Part shown: piece after piece, positions 47,601-55,959 of the stretch
How positions within the stretch are numbered: position 1 is the first letter of the stretch
Layout: each line of letters starts with the position of its first letter
DNA from: JBLXBZ01 sp048265185
GTDB taxonomy: Bacteria; Pseudomonadota; Alphaproteobacteria; Rhizobiales; Stappiaceae
Length of the DNA stretch: 64,000 bases
Assembly: GCA_048265185.1 (NCBI GenBank)
Contig: JBLXBZ010000001.1
Coordinates: 558,001-622,000 of the forward strand
Reading direction: 5' to 3'
Notes under the pieces: generated by a model
What the model was told of the DNA's origin: nothing
The model's input: only the letters and a program-made list of their open reading frames with translations
Databases searched by the model: none
Translations under genes and position numbers: made by a program

Positions 47601-48452
47601 CGGTCGATGTTCCTCGCCAGCTTTCGACAAGGCGAATGCGGTGGCGTTGAGAACGACGGCTGGCGGCTTTTCGCTAAACAAAGTTTCAACCACCGCGCGG
47701 CACTCGGGGTCTTTCAGCGAAGCGACGAAAACCGGGACCGCGTTCAAGCCTCGCCGCTGCACCCCGTCGATAACCGCATCAACCGGCGCCGTCTGTCCGC
47801 TTTGCACCAGCGCCCGGTAAAACACCACCGCCGCTCGAGGTCGATCCGCCTGCGGCCATGTGCTTTCAAGATCCGAAAGCCCCGCATCCCGGCGCCCGGG
47901 AAGATAAATTCCAGCTCTTGGCAATGGACGCGGCGGAGCTGGCGCCTCCCCCTTTCCCAAAATATGGGCCGCGTATCTCAGCGCGTTGCCGATATTTCCC
48001 GCGCCCCCCTCAACGCAATAACGCCAGAGCTGTTTGGCCACCTCGACATCGACCGTTGAATATCCTTCCAGCCCCTCGTCCCAGCGATCATCCCCCGGCG
48101 TCACGGCGAGAAGCACCCCATACCCCCGCGCCGCCTCCACAAGCCGTTCAAGACCATAAGGCCAATACCCCACGCCGCCCAAAAGACGCAGCAGCACAAG
48201 CTTGGAGCCCTGAACCGTCTGATCCACATAGGTGTCGACCGAGAACGGATGCGCCAGAGACATCAGATTCGCCAATCTCAGCGTGACGTCTCCCCCCTCT
48301 TTCGTGGCGTGGAGATGTTTCGCCGCGTCCGCGAAAGCGGATATCTCAGTGTCCGCCGCACTCAGCACGATGATATCCGCAGGAGATTGTCCCAGATCAA
48401 TCGCGTCGTCGCCACCGTCAATCCGCCCTGATGGCCTCGCCAGAATATGCAT
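44688..48452 (-). CDS. cobN: Cobaltochelatase subunit CobN
   Basis: Large subunit (1254 residues) that inserts Co(II) into hydrogenobyrinic acid a,c-diamide in the aerobic pathway, related to magnesium chelatase BchH/ChlH. Typical core phrases include 'FRVNAFVHLGKHGNLEWLPG' and 'LTCWGTANMRTGGDDIAQAL'. Length is normal and no break is seen. Its ATPase partners CobS and CobT are not in the window. Three bases separate it from cobW. Confidence 0.96.
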   Translation of the reverse strand: MHILARPSGRIDGGDDAIDLGQSPADIIVLSAADTEISAFADAAKHLHATKEGGDVTLRLANLMSLAHPFSVDTYVDQTVQGSKLVLLRLLGGVGYWPYGLERLVEAARGYGVLLAVTPGDDRWDEGLEGYSTVDVEVAKQLWRYCVEGGAGNIGNALRYAAHILGKGEAPAPPRPLPRAGIYLPGRRDAGLSDLESTWPQADRPRAAVVFYRALVQSGQTAPVDAVIDGVQRRGLNAVPVFVASLKDPECRAVVETLFSEKPPAVVLNATAFALSKAGEEHRPTILDRWGAPVLQMVFSSSSEEGWRESDQGLGARDLAMHVVLPEVDGRILARAVSFKEQCAFDETIQAAPMRFVPKPDRVEFVAALAARWAALAAMPNRDKRAALILANYPNKDGRLANGVGLDTPASCAALLQAMKLDGYEVSDAPENASGLMTLLMGGVTNALEGRGERITTEALTLEAYDAHFQTLPEETRAKVISRWGAPENDPHVEAGAFQLAVHRFGNVVVGVQPARGYNIDPKETYHDPDLAPPHHYFAFYIWLREVFRVNAFVHLGKHGNLEWLPGKALALSQACFPEAILGPVPNIYPFIVNDPGEGAQAKRRTSAVIVDHLTPPMTRAESYGVAGQLETLLDEYYLAAGVDPRRTAALTRDILDLSAREGLDLDVGLSADMDEMTRLARIDAHLCDLKELQIRDGLHILGSAPQGEQLTDLLVALARTPRGGEAKDASLLRALADDFEWGEFDPLECDFAAPWAYSRPEVLTGLTTAAWRSNGDAVERLEIYAQSLVAGDLAPPQSFHATMAVLAEINNRLRPAVIKSGAAEIDAVLTGLNGGFVPPGPSGAPTRGRPDVLPTGRNFYSVDVRAVPTQVSWRIGSLSAERLLERHFQDEGVYPEAIVLTCWGTANMRTGGDDIAQALALIGARPRWEGNSGRVTGFEILSLSELKRPRVDVTLRVSGFFRDAFPHQMDLFQSAVLKISQLDEPESANPLSARVRREAEEMITQGALEEEAFRRSAFRVFGSRPGAYGAGLQALIDEKIWNDRSDFADAFLTWGSYAYGAGAQGEQARDGLETRLRKVDAVVHNQDNREHDLLDSDDYYQFEGGLAATVESLRGSAPQVYHNDHSRPERPVIRTLEEEIGRVVRARAGNPKWIAGVMRHGYKGAFEIAATVDYLFAFAATTRAVKDHHFDQLLAAYLENDEVRGFLENSNPAALREIVERFCEAIDRDIWRPRKNSVHDFLKALNTGAMQDE

Positions 48453-48455
48453 CGC

Positions 48456-49511
48456 CTAGGCGCCCGCCTCATCGCCTAACAGTTTGCGAACCGCCTCGAC
48501 GTCGAATCCTTTCAAACCAATCACCACCAGATTTCCCGGCGAACGCGCTTCGCGGGCGAACCATGTCTCCACCCGTGGCCCCACCGCCTGCACGACGGCG
48601 AGAGAATCGCGATTCCTGACTAACCCGACGCCCTTGATCCGCAAGACTCCTTTCTGGGCCATAGCGAGCGACACTTTCTCTTTTATCTCTTCAAGCGAGG
48701 AAAACGGCGAAACCGCGATCACCCAGCTCTCAAAGTCGTCATGATGATGATCGTGGCCGTGGTCGTCATTATCGTGGTGATGATCATGATGAGCCTCTCG
48801 CCCGCCAAGGTCATCTTCAGACGCGCACGCCCGTCCAAGCAGAACAGACAGCGGTAGAACGCCGCCTTCCGCGCTGACGATTTCCACCCGAGGGCGGATC
48901 ATTTCACCAACCCGATCCCGCACGCCCGCCGCAGCGTCCGCGTCAATCAAGTCCAGCTTGTTGAGCACCACAAGATCAGCGCAAATAAGCTGATCTTCAA
49001 ATAGTTCCTCTACGGGGCTTTCATGGTCAAGGGCGTCATCGGCGGCGCGCTGGGCGGCGACGGCGGCCTCATCGGCGGCCACGCGGCCCGCAGCCACGGC
49101 GGCGCTGTCCACCACCGTCACCACGGCGTCAACGCTCACACGCGTCTTGACGCTTGGCCAATTGAACGCGCGAACAAGCGGTTGCGGCAAAGCCAAACCC
49201 GACGTTTCGATAAGGATATGATCCGGCGCCGGATTACGATTGATAAGCATTTCCATCGTCGGCAAGAAATCATCAGCCACAGTACAGCAGATGCAGCCAT
49301 TGGTGAGCTCCACCACTTCATCGGCGGCGCAATCGGCGTCCGTGCATCCGTCTACGAGCGAGCCGTCGAAACCCATGTCGCCAAATTCATTGACGATCAG
49401 CGCGATGCGTTTATCTCCCGCATTACGCAGCAAATTACGCAGCAAGGTTGTTTTCCCAGCGCCGAGAAAACCAGTGACGATCGTTGCGGGTATTTTTTGT
49501 CCAGCGCTCAT
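48456..49511 (-). CDS. cobW: CobW GTPase, cobalt chaperone
   Basis: COG0523 GTPase thought to deliver cobalt to the chelatase. 351 residues: Walker A GFLGAGKTTLL near residue 14, the metal-binding 'NGCICC' (CxCC), and a His/Asp-rich loop around 238-258 (HHDHHHDNDDHGHDHHHDD), then the CobW C-terminal domain. The ATG at 49509-49511 overlaps the cobU stop (ATGA). Placement next to cobN supports the cobalt rather than zinc branch of the family. Confidence 0.95.
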   Translation of the reverse strand: MSAGQKIPATIVTGFLGAGKTTLLRNLLRNAGDKRIALIVNEFGDMGFDGSLVDGCTDADCAADEVVELTNGCICCTVADDFLPTMEMLINRNPAPDHILIETSGLALPQPLVRAFNWPSVKTRVSVDAVVTVVDSAAVAAGRVAADEAAVAAQRAADDALDHESPVEELFEDQLICADLVVLNKLDLIDADAAAGVRDRVGEMIRPRVEIVSAEGGVLPLSVLLGRACASEDDLGGREAHHDHHHDNDDHGHDHHHDDFESWVIAVSPFSSLEEIKEKVSLAMAQKGVLRIKGVGLVRNRDSLAVVQAVGPRVETWFAREARSPGNLVVIGLKGFDVEAVRKLLGDEAGA

Positions 49512-50068
49512 AGGCTGATCTCCGCTTGTGTTGGATTTGGTTTCAGCAACAAAGGCAGGCCGGCGGCGACCAGAACGACTTGCGTCGCCACCTCGGCGAT
49601 GCGCCGGTTTAAACGCCCCTGTTCATCACGAAAACGTCGCGCCAGCGCATTATCTGGAACAATGCCCTGACCCACTTCATTGGAAACGAAAACAATGGGG
49701 CCACGCGCTTTTGCTAATACAGCGCATAATTTTTGCGTTTCAGCGTCAATATTTTCGTCGGCGAAGAAGAGATTGGTCAACCAAAGGGTGAGGCAGTCGA
49801 CGAGAATCGCCACATCGGCGTTCGCCTCCCTCTCCAGCACCTCGGCGATATCCGTGGTTTCTTCGATCGTTCGCCAGAGCTCGCCTCGCGCGGCCCGGTG
49901 GTTGGCGATTCGCTCCACCATCTCCGCGTCCAGCGCCGAGCCGGTCGCAACATAAACCGGACGACGCCCAGAATCCGTGACCAATGCTTCGGCGAAGGCG
50001 CTCTTACCAGAACGCGCTCCGCCCAAGACCAAAGTCACCGACGTCTCAATCGACGTTGGGTTACGCAT
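49508..50068 (-). CDS. cobU: Adenosylcobinamide kinase / guanylyltransferase
   Basis: Bifunctional enzyme (CobU, or CobP in alphaproteobacterial naming) that phosphorylates adenosylcobinamide and then adds GMP. 186 residues with the P-loop LVLGGARSGKS near the N-terminus, 'YVATGSALDAEMVERIANHR' and 'FVSNEVGQGIVPDNALARRF'. The ATG at 50066-50068 is chosen; 27 more codons are open upstream but overlap the spacer to hupE. Confidence 0.94.
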   Translation of the reverse strand: MRNPTSIETSVTLVLGGARSGKSAFAEALVTDSGRRPVYVATGSALDAEMVERIANHRAARGELWRTIEETTDIAEVLEREANADVAILVDCLTLWLTNLFFADENIDAETQKLCAVLAKARGPIVFVSNEVGQGIVPDNALARRFRDEQGRLNRRIAEVATQVVLVAAGLPLLLKPNPTQAEISL

Positions 50069-50096
50069 GAAGTGCACGACTCGTTGTTTGGCGGAG

Positions 50097-50741
50097 TTAA
50101 CCCGCAGGCAAAATCTGTCCGGCGAAAATCGTAAACCCGATTCCCGCAACCGCCGCGCCAGTCAACCGAGCGCCAATTGGAACAGAACCAGCCGAACCGG
50201 CCGTGCTAGTCAACATCGCCGCGGATGAAGCCACTACAAATTGAACCACCGCAAAGCCAATGATATAGGCCACAAGCGGGCTTTGCTCTGCGCCAACGAT
50301 GGATTCTCCATAAGCGTAGCCGTGAAATACGCCAATGACCGCGAACAAGGCCCCATAAGCGGCGAGCGGCAAAGACTTTCCGGAAGCGATCAACGCCCCC
50401 GTTCCCACCACGCTTAACGCAATAACCAATTCCGCCATCGGCAAATCAAATAACGAGAGATGTAAACCAACGCCGACCACGGTGGCTATGATGAACGCCA
50501 ACGGCAGAACCAGTGCGCTGCCCACAAGCCCCGCGGCCACGCCAACGGCGATCACCATGGCCAGATGGTCAAGACCAATGACAGGGTGCGCCAAGCCCGA
50601 AAGCAAGCCTTGCATGAATGTCTGAGGCAACTCGCCGTCCATGGCGTGATGCGCCGCAGCCGGCGTAGCAAGAAGCGCGGCCGCGCCAAACGTCACGAAA
50701 CGCGATGTCAGAGAATGCAAATTAAAAAGCGGCAATTTCAT
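50097..50741 (-). CDS. hupE: HupE/UreJ family metal permease, probable cobalt importer
   Basis: 214 residues with a signal-like first segment ending 'LLATPAAAHH', then about six helices. The family motifs 'HPVIGLDHLAMVIAVG' (HPxxGxDH, metal binding) and 'FHGYAYGE' are present. HupE/UreJ proteins import nickel or cobalt. This is the first gene after the cobalamin riboswitch and heads the cob operon, so cobalt is the likely ion. The ATG at 50739-50741 has AGGAG upstream. Confidence 0.88.
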   Translation of the reverse strand: MKLPLFNLHSLTSRFVTFGAAALLATPAAAHHAMDGELPQTFMQGLLSGLAHPVIGLDHLAMVIAVGVAAGLVGSALVLPLAFIIATVVGVGLHLSLFDLPMAELVIALSVVGTGALIASGKSLPLAAYGALFAVIGVFHGYAYGESIVGAEQSPLVAYIIGFAVVQFVVASSAAMLTSTAGSAGSVPIGARLTGAAVAGIGFTIFAGQILPAG

Positions 50742-50777
50742 ATTATCTCTCCTGCCGTCCACCCGACGGTTGTGATT

Positions 50778-50990
50778 ATCGACTCTGAACCGGCAGGTTT
50801 CCTGGCTCGCGCTTCAACGCAACGCCTGCTCCTTCCCGGAAACGAATTCCAGTGGATTATTGCAAGCTTGCTCTACGCTCACAGTTGCGGGGGCAGCTGC
50901 GGATTCAAAACCCCGAATTAGGTCGTTTCTCACCGCATTCCCATTTAACCTCCACGCAGCTTCGCCACGCATGAGGAACCGATCACATGC
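50778..50990 (-). promoter_or_regulatory. Cobalamin riboswitch upstream of hupE-cob operon
   Basis: On minus, the B12 box AGCCAGGAAACCTGCC (50792-50807) matches the consensus closely. Upstream are the other conserved blocks: GGGAATGCGGTGAG (about 50930-50943) and GCTGCCCCCGCAACTGTGA (about 50883-50901). The 3' end lies about 40 bases before the hupE start, so repression by adenosylcobalamin probably acts on hupE translation or early termination. Outer limits are approximate. Confidence 0.95.
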
Positions 50991-51167
50991 TTTTGTAGAC
51001 CGAAGTCGCACGTTCAACAAGCAATGGTTTTCCCCTCCTCGAAACCGCCAGATATGTGCAATATTAAGCCGCCTGTGGAAAAAGAATGATAAAACGCTTG
51101 GCAAAGGTGCGATGTCATTGTTATATGCACGCCATCGGCGCAGTGATGCGTCGCTGAGGAATTTTGT

Positions 51168-51242
51168 TCCCCGGTAGCTCAGTGGTAGAGCAAGCGACTG
51201 TTAATCGCTTGGTCGCTGGTTCGAATCCGGCCCGGGGAGCCA
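51168..51242 (+). tRNA. tRNA-Asn (GTT), copy 1
   Basis: 75 bases with encoded CCA. Acceptor TCCCCGG/CCGGGGA, anticodon loop CTGTTAA with anticodon GTT, T arm CTGG-TTCGAAT-CCGG. Identical to the copy at 51326-51400. Confidence 0.97.
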
Positions 51243-51325
51243 CTTACTCATATTTATAAAATCTGCGTAAATTGGCGCTTATTTTATGTTCGAGCTTTTC
51301 TAAACGTGAAGTTCGATTTAAATGG

Positions 51326-51400
51326 TCCCCGGTAGCTCAGTGGTAGAGCAAGCGACTGTTAATCGCTTGGTCGCTGGTTCGAATCCGGCCCGGGGAGCCA
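51326..51400 (+). tRNA. tRNA-Asn (GTT), copy 2
   Basis: Identical to copy 1 over 75 bases; 83 bases of unrelated spacer lie between them. A run of five T follows the CCA by two bases. Confidence 0.97.
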
Positions 51401-51600
51401 CTTTTTCTATTCTATCCATTCAATTTTTAAATTTCACTGACGTAAGCCGCGCCAATTATTCCAATCGCAGGCTCAACGCGTCAATCACCACATTTGCGCC
51501 CGCCAAGTTAGTCAGGCAGCACTTCAAATACAAACACCTCCTCCCAACAACGAATAAGTTCAGCGCGACTCACGGCGTTACAAACATGGAAATCAACGCA

Positions 51601-51638
51601 AAAACCCCTGAAATCATGATTGATTTCAGGGGTTTTTT
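51601..51638. terminator. Bidirectional terminator, tRNA-Asn / gyrA
   Basis: A 16-bp perfect stem (51601-51616 with 51621-51636; core CCCCTGAAATCA) and a 4-base loop, flanked by A and T runs on both sides. It ends gyrA on minus, 24 bases after the stop, and any plus-strand transcript from the tRNAs. Confidence 0.92.
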
Positions 51639-51664
51639 ATCATTTCTCGCAGAAGAGAAGTTAA

Positions 51665-54463
51665 TCAGCTCGCCGCGTCGTCTTCTGCGCCAGTCGCCGG
51701 CTCCGCAGCAACAGGCGCCGCTTCGCCAACCACCGCACCGCCATCTCCAGTTTCAATAACGTCTTCAGTCTCAACAGCGTCTTCATCATCGCTGACACGC
51801 TCAACAGCGACAACTTTTTCACTTTCCGCAGTGTTGAAGACAATAACGCCCTGAGTGGCGCGTCCAGCGACGCGAATGCCGTTCACTGGACAGCGAATCA
51901 ACTGCCCGCCATTGGTGACCAACATTATCTGATCACGCTCGCCAACGGGGAACGAGCCCACCAACGAACCATTTCTTTCTGAAACGGCCATCGCGGTGAT
52001 CCCTTTTCCGCCGCGGCCCGTGACCCGGTACTCAAAAGAAGAAGACCGCTTCCCATATCCGTTTTCAGACAAGGTCAGGATAACTTCTTCCGCCGCCTCC
52101 ATGGCGTCGAACTTCTCTTGCGACAACGAGCCGCCTTCGATGTTTTCCGAATCAGATTCATCCGTAGCGTCGCCGCGCAAAAGTCTGGAGCGCTTGAGGA
52201 ACGCGTTTCTCTCCTCGCTGTCAGCCTCAAAATGATTGAGAATAGACATGGAGATCACGCGATCTCCTTCGGCCAGATTAATACCGCGCACGCCGATGGA
52301 GTTACGTCCGGCGAACACGCGCACGTCGGTGACGGGGAAGCGAATGCACTGCCCCATAGCCGTTGTCAGCATCACGTCATTGTCGAGCGTACAAGTGTCA
52401 ACGCCGACGATTCCGTCGCCGTCTTCGAGCTTCATGGCGATTTTGCCGTTCTTATTGATCTGGGAGAAGTCGGACAATTTGTTGCGCCTTACGGTTCCGC
52501 CCGTTGTGGCGAACATCACGTCAAGCTCAGCCCAGCTTTCCTCATTTTCAGGCAAAGGCAGAATCGAGGAAATTTGCTCGCCCTGCTCCATCGGCAAAAG
52601 ATTGATCAAAGCTTTCCCGCGCGAGGTCGGCCCGCCAAGAGGCAAACGCCATACCTTCACTTTGTAAGCAATGCCGCGCGAGGAGAAGAACAACACCGGC
52701 GTATGCGTGTTGGCGACAAACAGTCGCGTGACGAAATCTTCTTCTTTCGTCTGCATGCCCGAGCGGCCTTTGCCGCCGCGTCGCTGCGCGCGATAAGTGT
52801 CCAACGGCACACGTTTGATGTATCCCGCATGAGAAACGGTGACGACCATTTCTTCGCGCTTGATCAGGTCTTCATCGTCAAAGTCAGCGCCGCCTTCGAC
52901 AATTTCCGTCCGGCGCGGCGTGGCGAAATCATTGCGGACCTCGATCAATTCATTCGAGACAATTTCCAGAATTCGCGCTCTGGAGCGCAGAATTTCGAGG
53001 TAATCGCTAATTTCTTCGCCAAGTTTATTCAACTCATCGCTGATTTCATCACGCCCAAGAGCCGTCAACCGCTGCAGACGCAACTCCAAGATGGCTCTCG
53101 CCTGCGCCTCGGACAGCACATAAGTTCCATCGTCTTGAATCATGTGGCGCGGATCATCGATCAACAGGATCAGCGACTCAACGTCCTTCGCCGGCCAACG
53201 CCGCTCCATCAGCTGCGTCCGCGCTGTCGCCGGATCCGGCGCGATCCGAATAAGGCGAATGACTTCGTCAATATTGGCCACCGCGATAGCCAGACCGACC
53301 AACACATGCGCTCTGTCACGCGCTTTCGCCAACAAATAGCGCGTCCGCCGGCCAATGACCTCTTCGCGGAACGCGATAAAGGCCGTGAGCATGTCGCGCA
53401 GGTTCATCAGCTCCGGGCGGCCGCCGTTCAAAGCCACCATATTGGCGCCGAAAGTGGATTGCAGCTGAGAGAAACGATAGAGCTGATTCAGCAATACATC
53501 TGGAACAGCGTCGCGCTTCAACTCAATGACCACACGCATGCCGCTGCGATCGGATTCGTCGCGAATATCGGAAATTCCTTCAATCCGTTTCTCGCGCACC
53601 AGCTCCGCGATCTTTTCGATCATCGACGCCTTATTCACCTGATAGGGAATTTCGGTGATCACAAGGGCGTGGCGATCCTTACGAATTTCCTCCACGTCCA
53701 CTTTTCCGCGCATAACCACGGAGCCGCGACCTGTTTCAAAGGCGGAGCGAATCCCCGACCGACCAAGAATCATTCCGCCGGTTGGAAAATCCGGTCCCGG
53801 AACGATCTCCATCAATTCTTCAGTGGTGAGCGCCGGGTTTTCGATCAGCGCCAGCGACGCGTCGATAACTTCCCCAAGGTTATGCGGGGGAATATTCGTC
53901 GCCATCCCCACCGCGATGCCGCCGGCGCCATTGACCAACAGATTTGGAAATTTCGCAGGAAGAACGACAGGCTCGCTTTCAGAGTTATCGTAGTTGTCCT
54001 GAAAATTAACCGTATCCTTGTCAATATCGTTCAAAAGCCCATGCGTGACTTTTTGAAGTCGACATTCCGTATAGCGCATGGCCGCGGCCGGATCGCCGTC
54101 GACGGAGCCAAAGTTCCCTTGACCATCAATCAACGGCAGTCGCAGTGAAAAGTCCTGAGCCATACGCACAAGCGCGTCGTAAATCGCGCTATCGCCATGA
54201 GGGTGATACTTACCCATGACGTCACCGACTACGCGGGCGGACTTACGGTATGGCTTGTTCCATTCGAAGCCATTTTCATGCATTGAATAGAGAATGCGCC
54301 GGTGAACGGGTTTTAATCCATCGCGAACGTCTGGAAGCGCGCGGGACACAATCACGCTCATAGCGTAATCGAGATAGCTGCGCTTCATTTCATCGGAAAT
54401 GGAAATGGGACGGATATCGGATGGCAAACCGCCACTCGCCGCATTATTGGCGTGATCTGACAA
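51665..54463 (-). CDS. gyrA: DNA gyrase subunit A
   Basis: DNA-cleaving subunit of gyrase, 932 residues. 'YMDYAMSVIVSRALPDVRDG', the quinolone-determining region 'YHPHGDSAIYDALVRMAQDF', the catalytic Tyr in 'RYTECRLQK', the C-terminal beta-pinwheel with a GyrA-box-like 'QRRGGKGRSG', and an acidic tail. The only start near the conserved N-terminus is a TTG at 54461-54463 with weak ribosome-site sequence; an in-frame stop lies 10 codons upstream. Residues of the quinolone region (Ser/Asp positions) look wild type. Confidence 0.96.
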   Translation of the reverse strand: MSDHANNAASGGLPSDIRPISISDEMKRSYLDYAMSVIVSRALPDVRDGLKPVHRRILYSMHENGFEWNKPYRKSARVVGDVMGKYHPHGDSAIYDALVRMAQDFSLRLPLIDGQGNFGSVDGDPAAAMRYTECRLQKVTHGLLNDIDKDTVNFQDNYDNSESEPVVLPAKFPNLLVNGAGGIAVGMATNIPPHNLGEVIDASLALIENPALTTEELMEIVPGPDFPTGGMILGRSGIRSAFETGRGSVVMRGKVDVEEIRKDRHALVITEIPYQVNKASMIEKIAELVREKRIEGISDIRDESDRSGMRVVIELKRDAVPDVLLNQLYRFSQLQSTFGANMVALNGGRPELMNLRDMLTAFIAFREEVIGRRTRYLLAKARDRAHVLVGLAIAVANIDEVIRLIRIAPDPATARTQLMERRWPAKDVESLILLIDDPRHMIQDDGTYVLSEAQARAILELRLQRLTALGRDEISDELNKLGEEISDYLEILRSRARILEIVSNELIEVRNDFATPRRTEIVEGGADFDDEDLIKREEMVVTVSHAGYIKRVPLDTYRAQRRGGKGRSGMQTKEEDFVTRLFVANTHTPVLFFSSRGIAYKVKVWRLPLGGPTSRGKALINLLPMEQGEQISSILPLPENEESWAELDVMFATTGGTVRRNKLSDFSQINKNGKIAMKLEDGDGIVGVDTCTLDNDVMLTTAMGQCIRFPVTDVRVFAGRNSIGVRGINLAEGDRVISMSILNHFEADSEERNAFLKRSRLLRGDATDESDSENIEGGSLSQEKFDAMEAAEEVILTLSENGYGKRSSSFEYRVTGRGGKGITAMAVSERNGSLVGSFPVGERDQIMLVTNGGQLIRCPVNGIRVAGRATQGVIVFNTAESEKVVAVERVSDDEDAVETEDVIETGDGGAVVGEAAPVAAEPATGAEDDAAS

Positions 54464-54685
54464 TGAAGTGTCTCGTATCTGATTGCTTGACTACTTTCTT
54501 ATACCCGATTCCACGCTTCACCACAAATTTCTAATCCGGCGAAGGCTTGATAAAAAAACATATGAATCAAAGCATTAAATAGAAAGCTTCAGTTCTTGTG
54601 CATAGTCGCTACACTCAAGACATGTGAAATAGCAAAAATATTCAATCCAAACACGAACCGCGACAGAAAAACGAAAGAGAAAATC

Positions 54686-55318
54686 ATGCTCGGCGACTAT
54701 CTCATCAACGCTTTCGCGACGCTGTTCGTCACCATAGATCCGATTGGTCTGGCTCCAATGTTTCTCGCCCTCACCTCGGGCGCAAGCGCGCGTCAACGGC
54801 GCGCCATCGCCATAAAGGCGACCCTGATCGGCGGCGCGATCCTCTTCGCATTTCTCTTGGCGGGAAAATCCATTTTGGGCATGCTCGGCATTTCCGTTCC
54901 CGCATTCCAGATAGCAGGCGGTTTATTGCTGTTGATCATCGCCATCGAAATGGTGTTCGAAAAACGCCAGCAGCGAAAAACCGAGACGGCGGAAAAAGCC
55001 ATAGCACACAATGAAGACCTTAATGACGTCGCTATTTTTCCTTTGGGCATTCCCCTGATTTCCGGCCCCGCCGCCATCAGCGCCATCATTCTGCTCACTT
55101 CGCAGGCGCCGACAACGGTCGCCTATGCGGGATTGGCGACGGTCATTGCGCTCATCGTCGGGCTTTGTCTGATCTCCTTCATTCTCGCAGATCGGATCGA
55201 ACGTCTGATGGGGGACACCGCCGCGCAAGTGCTCACCCGCCTACTCGGCGTCTTACTCGCCGCTCTTTCGGTTCAATTCATCGCAGACGGGATCGTCTCA
55301 TTCATACAAATGTACTGA
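54686..55318 (+). CDS. MarC family integral membrane protein
   Basis: 210 residues, six predicted helices; 'TLFVTIDPIGLAPMFLALTS' and 'VAIFPLGIPLISGPAAISAII' are the conserved halves of the MarC/UPF0056 family. Despite the name, the family has no settled function. I use the ATG at 54686; 30 codons are open upstream but the extension is not membrane-like. Divergent from gyrA, convergent with the small secreted protein. Confidence 0.9.
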   Translation: MLGDYLINAFATLFVTIDPIGLAPMFLALTSGASARQRRAIAIKATLIGGAILFAFLLAGKSILGMLGISVPAFQIAGGLLLLIIAIEMVFEKRQQRKTETAEKAIAHNEDLNDVAIFPLGIPLISGPAAISAIILLTSQAPTTVAYAGLATVIALIVGLCLISFILADRIERLMGDTAAQVLTRLLGVLLAALSVQFIADGIVSFIQMY

Positions 55319-55341
55319 CGCTTCCATAGCGCCCCTATCAG

Positions 55342-55725
55342 CTACTGCGAGCGCAGGGGCGCGACTATTTCCGCGCCGCCAAACCCATGTACGCTGTCAT
55401 GAGCTCTCACACGCACTTTGGTGATCTCAGGAGCGATTTTCACCCCTGAAAGACTGCGCGTAAATGGTTGCTCATTCTCATGCGGATGCAACAATATTCG
55501 CTCCCCCAAGACAGAACCATCCGGAGCGAGAACTTGCCATTTATCCGCATAGTGATCCCAGCCGCTATCCGCATGAAGAACCGTCACCTGAAAAGTCCAG
55601 ATATTAGCGCCGGTATTTTGAGCTTTAACCTCGATCACCTCCGCCTCGCCCGCGCAAACAGGCAAAGCGAACGCGCTCAAAACGACGCTAGCCACGCTTA
55701 GTCTTTTAAAAAATCTTCCACCCAC
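55342..55725 (-). CDS. Small secreted protein of unknown function
   Basis: 127 residues. GTG start (55723-55725) with AGGAG eight bases upstream; signal peptide 1-25 ending 'LPVCAGEAE'. The mature part is a single beta-rich domain with 'TVLHADSGWDHYADKWQVLA' and 'LLHPHENEQPFTRSLSGV' and a late 'RAHDSVHGFGG'; two His clusters hint at metal binding, but that is a guess. I believe close relatives occur in other alphaproteobacteria without a known role. It converges on marC, 23 bp apart. Confidence 0.75.
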   Translation of the reverse strand: MGGRFFKRLSVASVVLSAFALPVCAGEAEVIEVKAQNTGANIWTFQVTVLHADSGWDHYADKWQVLAPDGSVLGERILLHPHENEQPFTRSLSGVKIAPEITKVRVRAHDSVHGFGGAEIVAPLRSQ

Positions 55726-55959
55726 GCCGCGTTCTCCTGAACAAATTCAACGCCTGATAATTCTCCGTGCGATAAGCAACCGGCCAAATTGACGAAATAT
55801 CGCAAAAAACAACGGGCAGCTTATGCTTAACGCCACCGAGTTTGCTATTTTATCCCACGTTTGATCATCATAGGGTCACGTCTTCGTTATGAAATTCAAA
55901 CGGGATCACAACGCCCCAGTTCATGTTTCTAATCCTGTAACCAAAGGCACGCGGCATCA

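Noticed and set aside
46731..48059. 442-codon open frame on plus
   Set aside because: Antisense to cobN, no family character.
48718..48795. Repeated ATGATG/CATCATG-like stretch in cobW
   Set aside because: It encodes the His/Asp-rich metal loop of CobW, so the repeat is explained by the protein.
52118..54148. 676-codon open frame on plus
   Set aside because: It lies wholly antisense to gyrA and has Arg/His/Gln-rich composition typical of a shadow frame.
55329..55362. GCGCCCCT/AGGGGCGC inverted repeat at the marC 3' end
   Set aside because: Long loop, inside the neighbouring coding end, no T run; probably chance or minor.
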